A DNA stretch of 64,000 nt, taken from positions 13,082,001 through 13,146,000 of the forward strand of contig OZ316895.1 in the NCBI GenBank assembly GCA_973895155.1, read 5' to 3'. Source of the DNA: Marsupella aquatica (lineage: Eukaryota > Marchantiophyta). Shown here piece after piece: positions 47,355-64,000 of this stretch (positions are counted from its first letter, which is position 1; each line of letters starts with the position of its first letter). The notes beneath the pieces are model-generated. The model was not told the DNA's origin. It made no database searches and saw only the letters and a list, made by a program, of their open reading frames with translations. A program made the translations under genes and the position numbers.

Positions 47355-48842
47355 TGATGGACCTTGCCACCCAGCGCCCTCACCAATCCCAGCACTTGCG
47401 CCTAAGTGCCCTTGGTGCCCGAACGCCTCCACAAAATACCTCGAGCAAGCATCCAAGTGCCTCTAGCACCACCTGCGGCCACTCCCATACGAAGCCGCAC
47501 TTGCTCACCTACACGACCGCTACTTAACGGTCCTCACCGTCTGCACAAGCAACCAAACACCTCGGTAAGTAACCCCTCCGGATCTAGAACTCGCCAAGTC
47601 TAGCATCCTAACTCAAGCTCAACAGACGTTAGTAAATAGGTCAGCGATAGGTCCTCCCAATGCCATAAGCCGAAACCAGAACCCACGCCAACAATCCGTC
47701 CAGGACAGCTCCTTCCTTGGGCGCGGCCCGGGTTCCCCCTCGTACCTATCCATCACCAACTAACCGCCCTGACCTCAGGACATGCTCATGGCCCAAATAG
47801 CGTAGCTTGTCCTAAAGCTTGTCCCAAGCTTGTCTCAACACGCCGGGACCAGAATGGCCCCGACTCTAACAACCGCTCCCGGTTCACCCCACTGATGGTC
47901 TAGGGACCGAGCGCCCTTGGGACTCAGCCTCCATACCTACTTGGCCTTGCCTCCCTAACGCAAGCTTCCTTGGGAGGCTGAACGCGGCTTGGCTGCTGTT
48001 TGACAAGATTTGGCAAACGGGCGAGCTAACACCCGCAAACCATGAGAACCCATGGCACCCCCAGACCCAGCTGAGCTCAAGAGGGCGTAGCTCTCCTCAA
48101 GAGATTTCTAACGCACCTAAGAAGTCCTCCAACGGACTTCCCGTTGGGAAGATATCCCCATTTCCATTTGGCGGTTTCCCTTAGTGTCGCGACCGCCGCG
48201 GCTCACGACTTCGGCTCGCCCTTAGCCCCCAGGGAGGACCCACTCCCCTCATATATGCTTGTGGAGACCTGCCACCCCCGGACCAGCTTTGGTCCCTAAA
48301 CATTTGGCCCCCAACCCGGATCCCATCGCGCATAATGGGCGCGCCACCAACTGGCAACGCCCATAACTTTCTTGATAGGCATCCGCAAGCAGAGTGCCTT
48401 AGCCCATTGTGACCGGGCCGACCCAGTGCTCATGCCTAGGCCCTCAGGTCTGATCGCCGCTCGGGGCCCCCGACCGGCCCAACCCGGATCGGGCCATAAC
48501 TTGCGCCCCAAGCGTCCGTTGCCAATGGCAACAACTCCATTGGCCTTGGGCCCAAGAGGAGCTCAGTCCCAAGCCCTCAGAACTCAAAGCCCATCCGATG
48601 GTCCGAACGACCACCCTTGAGCCCGGCCCCTTTCCCCTTGACCTAACCAGCCATAGGCTAGTCCAAGTCCTTAGTGTGTGTCCCCAGCTTGGCCCCGTGC
48701 CTCGCTAGTGCCACGTCTCATTGCCCACAAGTCTCCCCATGCTAAGTCCTCCCCGGATGGCCTATCCGGGCCTGGACCATAAGGGAGCTCGGCGTCGGAG
48801 CTAAGTGTTAAGGTAGTCGAGTTGTGCGACTGGGACTCTCAA
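47355..48842 (-). mobile_element. 5' LTR of the chromovirus
   Basis: The LTR ends CCATCA immediately before the primer-binding site on the minus strand. The upstream start is uncertain; TGAGAGTCCCAGTCGCAC (complement at about 48,825-48,842) is a plausible TG start, giving about 1.49 kb. It is clearly more G+C-rich than its surroundings. An inverted partial copy lies at 49,186-49,889. Open frames in it are coincidental. Confidence 0.65.
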
Positions 48843-49085
48843 ATCTTCCAAATTAAGGGTGTTGGCTTTCAGCCATAAAGGAATGTATAACTTTTCACAA
48901 GGTTGTTTAATTTTAATCTAAGAGATCCTTGGAAGCTATCGTAAGCGAAGCGGCCTACCGCCGTTGTGAACTGGTACAGGCAACTGTAGCTACCTTTGTG
49001 AGTTGTATCCTAGTTTCACTCCTCTCGGCCTCTTAAGGATAAAGTCGGATCGCGTTGGTGCTAGAGGTTGTTGGGCGGCTGATTT
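48843..49085. other. Sequence between the LTR and the assembly gap
   Basis: About 240 bases with no gene. It could be the flank of the first LTR or an unrecognised part of the second one. The gap prevents a decision. Confidence 0.5.
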
Positions 49086-49185
49086 NNNNNNNNNNNNNNN
49101 NNNNNNNNNNNNNNNNNNNNNNNNNNNNNNNNNNNNNNNNNNNNNNNNNNNNNNNNNNNNNNNNNNNNNNNNNNNNNNNNNNNNN
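49086..49185. other. Assembly gap (100 N)
   Basis: Exactly 100 N, the conventional placeholder for a gap of unknown size. It falls between two inverted LTR copies, a classic site for assembly collapse. Open frames running through it are meaningless. Confidence 0.99.
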
Positions 49186-49889
49186 GGGGCACAAGTTGTG
49201 GCCCGATCCGGGTTGGGCCGATCGGGGGCCTCGAGCGGCGATCAGACCTGAGGGCCTAGGCATGAGCACTGGGTCGACCCGGTCACAGCGGGCTAAGGCA
49301 CTCTGCTTGCGGATGCCTATCAAGAAAGTTATGGGCGTTGCCAGTTGGTGGCGCGCCCATTATGCGCGATGGGATCCGGGTTGGGGGCCAAATGTTTAGG
49401 GACCAAAGCTGGTCCGGGGGTGGCAGGTCTCCACAAGCATATATGAGGGGAGTGGGTCTCCCTGGGGGCTAAGGGCGAGCCAAAGTCGTGAGCCGTGGCT
49501 GTCGCGACACTAAGGGAAACCACCAAACGGAAATGGGGATATCTTCCCAACTGGAAATCCGTTGGAGGACTTCTTAGGTGCGTTGAAAAGCTCTTGAGGA
49601 GAGCTATGCCCTCTTGAGCTCAGCTGGGTCTGGGGGTGCCATGGGTTCTTGTGGTTTGCGGGTGTTAGCTCGCCCGTTTGCCAAATCCTGTCAAACAGCA
49701 GCCAAGTCGCGTTCAGCCTCCCAAGGGAGCTTGCATTGGGGAGGCAAGGCCAAGTAGGTATGGAGGCTGAGTCCCAAGGACGCTCAGTCCCTAGACTATC
49801 AGTGGGGCGAACCGGGAGCGGTTGTTAGAGTCGGGGCCATTCTGGTCCCGGCGTGTGTGCTGTGATTGGTGAGGTGGCAAGGTCCACCA
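49186..49889 (+). mobile_element. Second LTR copy, opposite orientation, internally deleted
   Basis: This matches the 5' LTR in reverse, from GGGGC(A/G)CAAGTT(G/A)TGGCC through CGGCGTG, then jumps to TGGCAAGGTCCA(C/T)CA at its end. It therefore lacks about 430 bases present at 47,400-47,840 in the other copy. No primer-binding site follows, so it is a solo or 3' LTR of a different insertion. Its 5' part is lost in the gap. Confidence 0.8.
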
Positions 49890-55260
<5,371 letters not shown>

Positions 55261-56010
55261 ATTTCGTATTGATTCTGCTTAGCCCGGATGTGGTTAGGTA
55301 GAAATACGTCCCGATGCAGCTTCATAGTCCCTACATTCATGGCTGGGAGTGGTTTGCCTGGAATTTGAACTTCCTTGTAAACCTGTCTGGAGATGATTAT
55401 CATCAGGCTGACCATGGTAGGCATTTCTAGGGTGCCTTTTGACTATAATCTGGGGCATTCTGGGAGGTAGTTCATTGAGAATGATTAAAATCAGCGCTGC
55501 TAATTTCGAGAAGTGTCGTGGTGTTGAACCCGAAGATTGAATGTGATCTATTTTTCGTATATTCAACGTCCACCTAGGCAGGGAGATCTTGTGCAGGCTT
55601 TAGTCATGGTTACTCTATTCTCAAATGAGTTACTTTAAGGTTTCTCTCTCAAGTGCTTATAAACGTTGTGATGTGAAGTGCATGGATCCCCACTTGGAGA
55701 GCCTGAAAATTTGGCACAAATTGGCACTTCATGCGGGAGAGAGCTTACTCAGGAGCACATGCGGTAGACACTGCCATGATCAGGCAAAATTGACAGCATG
55801 GATTTATGGAACTGTCCAGCACAAATTCTCCATCCGCAGATGATGCGGAGTCGCTTTTTTCTCCACCTCAGACACCTTCCATGTTTTTGAAAGCGTACAC
55901 GATCTCTTGTAGCTTACTGCAAAGCCAAAACACCACCACACCACGGCACAAATTCAACAAATACCACCCGAAATTTTTCTTGTCAGTATCCAATAGGGAA
56001 ATTATTAGGT
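55261..56010. other. Downstream flank of ProRS
   Basis: No gene is supported. This is the 3' UTR and intergenic DNA. A CCAATAGGGAAATT motif at about 55,989-56,002 also occurs repeatedly inside the adjacent inverted-repeat element. Confidence 0.5.
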
Positions 56011-56242
56011 GTTAGGTGATTTTGGAAAAAAATTTCCCTAATTTCAATTTTTCCCTCTTTAGTATTGAAATTGAAAAACTCTTTCAGTTATCCAATAGGG
56101 AATTTCAATAGGGAAAACCAATAGGGAAAACCATAATTTCCCTATTGGAAAATATCAATAACCAATGGTTTTCCCTCTTCAGTTATCCAATAGGGAAATT
56201 CAATACTAAAGAGGTTTTCATTTTTTTCCAAAATCACCTAAC
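56011..56242. mobile_element. 232-bp MITE-like element with 23-bp perfect terminal inverted repeats
   Basis: The left end GTTAGGTGATTTTGGAAAAA (56,011-56,030, continuing AAT) and the right end (56,220-56,242) are perfect reverse complements over 23 bases. A second internal inverted pair is CCTCTTTAGTATTGAA / TTCAATACTAAAGAGG. The interior contains several copies of CCAATAGGGAAA in both orientations. No protein is encoded. A clean target-site duplication is not evident, so superfamily is undecided. Confidence 0.8.
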
Positions 56243-57821
56243 ATGCATCACTCACCAGTCAGATTCCACTATGTCTAACTGCAGCATGGATGACGCAAGC
56301 CAATCATGTAGTCCCCTAGGATTGGAGCTTTTTTCTTCATAAATGCACCAAAAATGCAGTCTTCATTTGTGCATCTCGGCCCTCACTATAAATGACAGAT
56401 ATATAAGTGCATTTCAGTCTGTCAATGTACAAATACATCTATCAGTTACTACAAAGAGTACACAAAATGCTTGATACAAGCTTGCAACAATTACATGCAA
56501 TGCTTACATGCATTTATCCAGTTCATAAACTGAGGGCTAGTCTAAGGTTTTGAGTACGAGGACTTTAGGGCATGGGACCTAACAGCAGGTTTATGACAAC
56601 ATCACAATACCAGATTCAAATGCCAAACCCCAAACATGGAATGATAAAGAGTACACAACATTTTATTTTTTTGCCTTGAAAGATAGTTTTGAATTCCATT
56701 CGCAAAGACAGGACAAGACATGTAGCATGCAGGTCAGGCTTAGGGTGGTGGTGGTCAAGCCCTGATTTCTTTCTTTAAGTGCGTGAACTGACATGTTGCA
56801 GTTGTGAAGTCATACACATACCCAGAAGTGCATAAACTTAACTCCCTGCAATATTTGGGTAGTGGGTACAATTGCAGGCTTGGGGTAATTTCCTGGGAGC
56901 CTGCACTTAGACAAGGCAGACTGTAGGTCAAAGAGTTTTAATTGCACTGAGTGACTGTTCCAAACCGCCTACCTTACCCTAAGTAGGCAGACTCTCAGTT
57001 TTTGTGGCAATAGGGGGCCAACCCAAAGTTGGTTGGTTTAGCTTTTTCCAACCACCTTTCCAAAACGTAGGGCTGGAACGGTGGGTGTGTCATGCATGTA
57101 GCTGACCCTCACATCTTTGGCCCTTAAAACTCCCTGAATTGTAGGGGGAAAAGTGTTGTGCTATGGATCACAGAATTTTATGGTCCTGCTGAGTGTCATC
57201 TCACACTCGAGAGAACACAACCCGAGGACATCCAAACGGCTGAATGTGCACTCCATCAGGTGAATGCCTACATGCAAGACAGCCTGAGATATCACACAAA
57301 TTAAACTTCTAATTTTCCCTGCCCAAACTTTTAAGACCCTGTTGTGAGGTCTACTCATTGTCCCCCGATATATACCTGATTTCTGAGTTTTGCCCTGCCC
57401 AAACTCTTAATTAATAAGCCAGTTGAGCGGCCTAGTCTCTGGTGCAGATTTCCCACCTCTCTAGCTTAATTGAAACAAAAGAACTATCCCCAACAAATAT
57501 TTTCAAGTTTGGCTCACTATTTGTGTCACTTGTGTATCCCTCCACCTGGTGTGAAGATAAGTGATATTATGACGTACCAGAAAGAGGCAGTTTGGGGAGT
57601 GGCTGCTCGACATGTGGGCCTCATCAGCGCCACACTTGGCAACCCCTCAATCGAGACATCTGGGCGCACTTTCCGGGAACACTTGGCATCTCCGTTCAGC
57701 TTCCCGTCCAGCTTCCCTGCTCATGTCCATTCCCAGCTGGGCACATTCTGCCTCTGCTCCCTGGCTAGCAAGAAGACTGAAGAGCCCATCGAGAATAGAT
57801 AGTTATCCATAGCCATACCAA
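56243..57821. other. Intergenic stretch upstream of the ALDH21 gene
   Basis: 56,243-57,460 has no gene. From about 57,470 base composition rises, and 57,540-57,821 is likely promoter and 5' UTR of the following gene. A 110-codon open frame there (57,470-57,802) ends before the start codon and has no conserved content. Confidence 0.45.
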
Positions 57822-60800
57822 ATGGCCACCATTATTAAAACCTCACTGCACAATTTGACATTGATTTCAACTCGGCCATTTTGTCATATCTCAGCTGGGC
57901 GCAAGTCTGATTTGAGGGGCGTTATTATCGGAACCGCAGAGAAAGGTGGAGCACAGAGAACCTTCACGAGCAGCAGAGGAAGCAGAGGGATTGGATTCGA
58001 GAGCAATAGTCGGACTTCACTAAGATTTCTATCGTTGTCGTCGACGAAGGACACTAGAGTGGGAGTTGATCGACCGGTTGTGCAGCAGCAGCAGCCCATT
58101 AGAGGAAGAATGGGGATGGGGGATCAGAATGGGTTGCAGACCGCAACCAATGGCCGGGAGGCGAAATTGGAGGCGAAATTGTATCACATGTATGTGGCCA
58201 ACAAGGCGAGGGACAGCAGTCAGGGGAAGTATCTGGATGTAGAGAACAAATACACTGGAAAAGTCGGTATGTGCTTCCATCAATTCTAACCCTACAGCGG
58301 TTTGCAGTCTGTGAAACATTGGAAACATGTGGCGTGCGGTGAAGTGTAGATTTCCATTGGCATGCACTGTGGGGATTCTCCGGGCGTCCAGTATATTCAG
58401 TTCAGCAGACCGTTCGCAGTTTAGCTGGCTGTTGAAAGAGTTTGTTTGCTAGATTGATATTCAATCGCAGATCAGTCCATCATATCAGTTCAGCTCTTAA
58501 CATCCCAATGCCGAATTGTTTTTCTTTGTGCTAGCAGAAGCTCGGGTGCCTTTGGCTAGTCCAGATGATCTAGAAGAAGCTATCCAGGCTGCCGTTAAGG
58601 CTTTTCCAGAAATGTCGGCCCTTCCATCATTCACTCGCAAGGCAATCCTCAAGAAGGTAAGATTTCAAGCTAATACGCCAGATCGAAAGTCGATATATCG
58701 AAGCAGCATCTTGTTTTCGGGGATATGTAAAATCCAGAATAGGAAAGTCTCGGGTTTTAAGTACTGCCAAAATCATTTGGAGGGTTCCAAACGATAGATG
58801 CTTGCCATCTGCATGCATGGATCTTGATAGACCGTCACATGTGGGTTACTGAGCGTCGATTTCAAACTACACAGTCCTGTGCGCAAATTGACCGTTACGG
58901 GATTTCAAGACTACATTCAATTGGGATGAATCATTAGACGAAGCGGAGTTGTTTTCTTGTTAAACTGCATTCTGCGTGAATTATTCTTTCAAGACCTGGT
59001 CAACACGAAAATCGTTTTCAGACTGGAGCTGACATCGGAGACAATGTTTGGAGTCTGGTTAAAATATCATTTGTAAGAGAAATGACAAGTTCTTGTGTGT
59101 GGCCGTCAGGTTGTATCAGAATTGGTGAGAAGATCGGAAGAGGTGGCCCAGATTATCACTATGGAGTCGGGGAAAGCTATCAAAGATGCACGGCAGGAAG
59201 TGGACCGGTCCATTGATACTTTCGAACTGGCTGCAGAAGAAGCGACTCGAATCTATGGAGACCATATGCCTCTTGACATCTCAGCTCGCACTAAGGGTTT
59301 GCAAGTATGTTCTCAAAACTTGGGTTATGCCTCCAACAGTTCGTATTCACTACACGACAAGTGTAAATGGAAGTCTCGCTGGACCGAGTCAAGATTGCTA
59401 CACGACAAGTGTAAATGCAAGTCTCGCTGGACCGAGTCAAGATTGCCGGACGGCCTTTTGATTGTTGATGGTAACAAAACTAAATGGATGTTTGAAACAT
59501 TATCGAACTGTGATTTTACAAAACGTATGTTACCGCGTTCGTTAGGAAGCCCAGAAGATTAAATGGTGGCGAGAAAAATAATTTAGTGGACATCGAGGCT
59601 GGGATAGTGAATGTCTAGGAATACTTATAAAGTAACAGCTGAGATTCAGTGCGAGGTATCCTGAGTCCTATATTCACAAAATTAAGTCAGGTTTTTGAAA
59701 GCTGCACTTGACTGATTCAGTGTTTATTATCTCTTATCGGTGGTATTGTGACTAAGGAATTTCTGTAATTTACAGGGGATTGTTCGAAAGTTTCCCATCG
59801 GACCCGTTTCAATGGTCAGTCCTTGGAATTTTCCGTTGAATCTGGTGGCTCACAAAGTAGCACCAGCATTAGCAGTGGGTTGTTCTTTTGTATTGAAGCC
59901 CAGCAGCCGTACGCCCCTCTCGGCCTTGATTCTGGGCCAAATCCTGGAGTCATGTGAGGAGCTACCCAAGGGTGCATTCTCTATATTGCCAGTGTCACGC
60001 CATGAGGCAGACGTGTTTACATGTGATGAGCGTTTCAAGCTCCTTACCTTCACCGGGTCAGGAGTTGCTGGGTGGGACATGAAAGCTCGAGCAGGAAAGA
60101 AGAAGGTATGGCACACATTACAGCGGCACCATGCTTGAAGACAAAAGAGAATCAAATATTACCTTCTCCTTCAGTTCCCGCACAAGTTTCTAGTACAAGG
60201 CTTGATCTCATCGTTATAATTAATTGATTGTATTCACCGGGTCAGGAGTTTTCATGAGTGGTATATGAAACTTACACAGGAGAGCATGCCAGAAAGGGAA
60301 CGGAAACATTTAAACGCTCTTTGCTTGTTTAATTCAAGCAGAAGAATGTAATGACATTTAGCTGTGTCTTGTTACTGGAATGCAGGTTGTGATGGAGCTT
60401 GGAGGAAATGCACCATGTATTGTGGAAGACCTGGTGCCCGATCTTCAAGGAACTATTCCTCGCCTGATGATTGGAGCGTTTTATCAAGGCGGGCAGTCGT
60501 GTATTCACATGCAAAGACTGTATGTTAAGGACACACTCTATGAGCAGGTAAAGTTTTAATATTGTTTAAGCTGGACAAGTCCATTAACTCATTGTTACGT
60601 TGCAGTTTCCAAGAAATCTTTAAGAACAAGGTATCTTGGGAGTTATTTGGACAGTTGACAACTTTACACATTGATTTACTTAATCTGTTTCCTCTCCAGG
60701 TGAAGAATGGGCTTTTGGACGCAGTGAGGAAAGTGAAAGTTGGAAATCCGTTTGACGAAGATACATTCATGGGTCCTATGATATCCGAGTCTGCTGCAAA

Positions 60801-61775
60801 AGGTGTTGAGGATTGGATACACGATGCAGTTGACAAAGGAGGGAAAGTCCTGATCGGTGGGAAGAGAGAAGGATCATTTTTGTACCCCACAATAATGGAG
60901 AAGGTGCCCATGGAGGCTGATGCTCGGAAGGAGGAAATATTTGGACCTGTACTTCTAATGTACCCATATAGGTGAATTCTGGTCTTCGCTTTGGACTTTC
61001 TATGCTATGCCATATAACGTGTTTGATTGTTGGGTAGTCATTTCTTACCCTACGAAAGAGGGATGAAGTACTCCAGACAAGAGATAATTTTCAGTTCCCT
61101 ACTGGTGGCGGATGGTTGGAAGCTATTTGTTACAGCAAAGTCATTTATGCAGTCGAGCAGGCAGATTTGACAACCTATAGCTCGTCAAATTCGTGAAGTA
61201 CTTACTTCAGTAGGCGTTTCGCAAAAGTAGTTATGTCACTGTATGTTTGACATCAGATCGTGATATCTCGTTCAGGGATTTCAAGGAAGCTGTTGAAGAG
61301 GCCAATAACACACACTACGGATTGCAAGCGGGTGTTTTCACGTCAGACTTGAACAAAGCGTTCTATGCTTTCGAGAAAATGGAGGTCAGTTCTCTATCTA
61401 ATTTCACTAACTTGAAAGTGGACATTTGCTGTCGTATATTTATAGAGTCAAAGCTGAACCATACCCAGCAAATTTACATTAACGAAAGCCTTCACTTCTT
61501 GGCAATTGTCAAATAGAACAGTGCATCCCTGTGACTGTTATGTTTTTTCCTGACATACTTTACAATTCCAATACGTCTAAGTTATATCTCACGGGCAATG
61601 TGTTCTCATGTAGGTTGGCGGAGTGTGCTTAAATGATTCACCGAGTATGAGGGTGGACAGCCAACCATATGGAGGAGTGAAAGACTCCGGCATTCAACGT
61701 GAGGGTGTTAAATACGCTATGGAAGACATGATGGAAACTAGAGTTCTGGTGATGCGAAATGTGGGTACTTTATAA
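57822..61775 (+). CDS. ALDH21: Aldehyde dehydrogenase, ALDH21-like (succinic semialdehyde dehydrogenase), eight exons
   Basis: Exons: 57,822-58,266, 58,538-58,656, 59,110-59,304, 59,776-60,105, 60,386-60,547, 60,700-60,971, 61,276-61,384 and 61,614-61,775, totalling 597 residues with GT-AG junctions throughout. Landmarks: SPWNFPLN (oxyanion Asn), [10 protein letters not shown] (coenzyme binding), [19 protein letters not shown] (Rossmann region), MELGGNAP (general-base Glu, about 367), [10 protein letters not shown] (nucleophile Cys, about 402) and EEIFGPV, with [12 protein letters not shown] near the end. The [10 protein letters not shown] pattern and the overall sequence suggest ALDH21, characterised in moss as an NADP-dependent succinic semialdehyde dehydrogenase of GABA catabolism and linked to desiccation stress. 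About 96 residues precede an internal MGMGDQNG (Met97, 58,110) where a cytosolic form of about 501 residues could start; the extension looks like a transit peptide. A sister family such as ALDH11 is less likely; family assignment is from memory of signatures. Confidence 0.88.
59350..59445 (+). repeat. 48-bp tandem duplication in ALDH21 intron 3
   Basis: Units 59,350-59,397 and 59,398-59,445 both begin CTACACGACAAGTGTAAATG and end GACCGAGTCAAGATTG, with one mismatch. The repeat lies in the intron after TKGLQ, so it does not alter the protein if the GTATGT donor at 59,305 is used. Confidence 0.9.
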
Positions 61776-64000
61776 GAGGGAACTGCCGTAGATATGGTAA
61801 TATGAGCTCCTGAAATTCCAACTAGTGGTCCCGCCTCGCAGAAAATTTTGGAAATATCAAGTTTTGTACATACAGTGCTTGGTCAATATCAAAATCTAAG
61901 TTCTGTTAAAAACATTTCTCCTGTCACTCACCAATGCATGGAAGACTTGTGAGCTTTAGAGATACTCTACAATTTGGCACTTATCATCTGTCAAGAGTAG
62001 AATTTGGCACTTATCATCTGTCAAGAGTAAACCTGGTTGAGAACCCGATGCTGAGGTTAGTTACACTATTCACGTAATTAGGTTTGTTGATATTTCCGTA
62101 GCTACAAAGAACTTATGGATAGCGGAAGATGAAATTCGAGATGCATAATTGATGTGTCTTTTGCCACAATGCAAACGGATGGAATGTATGTATTTCATTC
62201 TATGTCTATTCGATTCGTTACTTGGTTGTGCACAAATCCAAACATTCTCCTCGACGTATTCAACCATGAAAGTTCTTTCATAATGAAAGCTACTTGATCG
62301 TGCACAAACCAAAACATTTACCTCGACATATTCAACCAGGAACGTTCCTTCATAGTAAAAGCAACTTTTTGGAGTCAAGATGTCCTGACTCTCATGAAGT
62401 AAAAGCAATTATTGGTTGCCAAAATATATATACCACACTGCAAAATGAACAAGACGTACAGGGTCCCACAGGCAAAAGGCCCAAGGAAGAGGAGGCCAGC
62501 AAGGTGGACTAATTTTCTTAAAATAAATCTCTACTATTAACGAACTTTTGGCTATTCCTTTGTACCAGAAGTGTCCTAAATACTAAACCATCAGACCGCG
62601 TTGAAGTCATGTAGCCCTCACTAATCCCGTTGAACTTGCACTGCAGTAACGGTACGTAGGTAATTGTACCGACAGCGCACTTCTGTTGATAGCTGATAGC
62701 AGAGTCCAGTCTACAGTCGTCACTGGAATAATTATGAACTGTGTCTTCGTTCAGCAGCGACTCACACGATAATTTTCACAAAAAGCGGCAGGCAGAACCA
62801 ATCAGCTCCAATTTGTGATGTGGGCAGGAAAATTGAAATGAACAAGTCAACAGAATAGTCCTGTAGATTGTCTCAGTTAAAACAAGTGGACCGCTGAGAA
62901 GTTGGCACGTGGTTCAATTTTCTGTGCTCTGAGCCTCCGTGGCAGCTAGGCTTGTCTATCTAGGCACCTATTTCCCTGAGGACATTAAAATCCAAACGTA
63001 GCCCACCCGTCCAGTAAATTAAAATGCTCAACAGTCAACCTGCGGAAATCCACAAACACTTGCCGTGTGTGAATCGACTTTGGTTTACATGCATGGGGCC
63101 ACGGAATCCCAAAAAGCTCGTGAAGTTCGTGTTGTCACTAAAGCAATTTGGACGCAGTGGTCAACAATTCTTTTCCTTGCTGAAACCAACTTAATATAGT
63201 ATGGTACAATCTAACTCGTTGATGTGGAGCTGAAGTGAGATTTGCCAGATTACCGACATATCGATTGTGAGACTACATTTTAATTTACATCCTGCAGTCG
63301 ACGACTATAAGGGTAGGTAGTAGAAAATTTTTAAAAACTGTCCTGTTACCAAAGACTTGTTTGTAGCCAGTTTACAAAACAATTCTCTGATCTTTGAAGC
63401 ACCGCACGTTTTGTTGACACAATTTTTCCTGCACAGATGGAAAGGTTTGGCAAGGTGCTCAGATGAATTCACAGTCCCTCAATAGACTATTAAAGCAGCA
63501 AAGTATTCATACACCTGGATAAACATAAACTAACATCAAATTGTTACTCATGAGATTATTTACAGTTTTGTCAGATTATTTTGCTTCTACTTACAATAAG
63601 AGACGATCAGCTACTATGATTTTAGTGTGATCATCGAAAAGTCTAAGACCAGCCTTTGTATTTCTATTTTTATAGCTTTTTTCTTTTCTAATGAACGATA
63701 GAATCTATTCACAACTCTTGTTCAGGAGCACACTGAGTAGTTGCTGTTCATAACATAACCAGAAGAAACAAATGTGACCAAAACAGATTCTATTCATGTT
63801 AGGAGGAAGCATCATGAGACATTTATTTGTTTAGGTGGGTGGCAATCTTAACACCTGGCATGGCCCTCAACTTTTATAATAATGTTTTATTAGAAAATAA
63901 ATGATCCAATTGTCACAAAGGCTGGTGCTGGGAACTTGGATATCCACGCTAGGGAGTCTCAAAACTAAGAAATTGCAGATTCAACCATAAAGGAATGGTC
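61776..64000. other. Downstream flank of ALDH21 to window end
   Basis: No further gene is supported. A 30-bp duplication (61,971-62,000 and 62,001-62,030; AATTTGGCACTTATCATCTG) lies about 200 bases past the stop codon. A 72-bp duplication (62,229-62,300 and 62,301-62,370; both TGCACAAA...TATTCAACCA) follows. From 62,520 to the end I see only A/T-rich intergenic DNA. Confidence 0.6.

Noticed and set aside
48296-48511. 71-codon frame conserved between 48.3 kb and 49.3 kb
   Set aside because: The similarity is explained by the two inverted LTR copies, not by a protein-coding gene.
49003-49399. Open frames running through the N gap
   Set aside because: They are created by translating unknown bases; flanking residues are LTR sequence.
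63950-64000. Window-end sequence resembling 48,835-48,890 (shared CTCAAA and CCATAAAGGAATG)
   Set aside because: Only about 20 matching bases with gaps. It may be the start of another element beyond the window but cannot be supported.

Overview
The window is nuclear DNA from a land plant. Its genes are split by GT-AG introns of about 100-500 bp. It carries a chromodomain Ty3/gypsy retrotransposon, tRNA-derived SINE-like sequence, and long gene-poor stretches made of decayed repeats. An aldehyde dehydrogenase that reads as ALDH21, a family known from bryophytes and lycophytes and absent from seed plants, points to a non-seed plant. A liverwort or moss fits best, judging by intron size and a moderate base composition assessed by eye. 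Species assignment is inference.

Layout. 1-18,384 holds no gene I can support, only a mosaic of short tandem repeats, SINE-like pieces, a 300-bp foldback element and a perfect 19-bp hairpin. 18,385-21,713 (minus) is a ten-exon gene for an organellar, probably mitochondrial, ribosomal protein uL1. About 23,220-39,440 is a giant imperfect palindrome. Two head-to-head vacuolar-type acid invertase genes (25,200-28,703 minus; 33,892-37,391 plus) sit in arms of about 6.8 kb around a repeat-filled spacer of about 2.7 kb. About 42,087-48,842 (minus) is a decayed chromovirus-type Ty3/gypsy element with its 5' LTR and primer-binding site. A 100-N assembly gap and a second LTR in the opposite orientation follow it. 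50,735-55,260 (plus) is an eleven-exon prolyl-tRNA synthetase with an organelle-targeting N-terminus. 57,822-61,775 (plus) is the eight-exon ALDH21-like gene.

The genes do not form a pathway cluster. uL1 and ProRS both serve organellar translation, invertase splits sucrose in the vacuole, and ALDH21 is a stress-linked NADP-dependent succinic semialdehyde dehydrogenase family.

The most striking signal is in the palindrome. From the start codon to about 1.15 kb past the stop codon the two invertase copies differ at only a handful of bases, introns included. Immediately upstream of the ATG, and again beyond 24,049/38,542, the arms fall abruptly to clearly lower similarity. This looks like a recent gene-conversion tract of about 4.65 kb that homogenised an old duplicated gene pair but left two diverged promoters. 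All exon coordinates were placed by hand from splice signals, reading-frame continuity and family conservation, and every multi-exon model sums to a whole number of codons.
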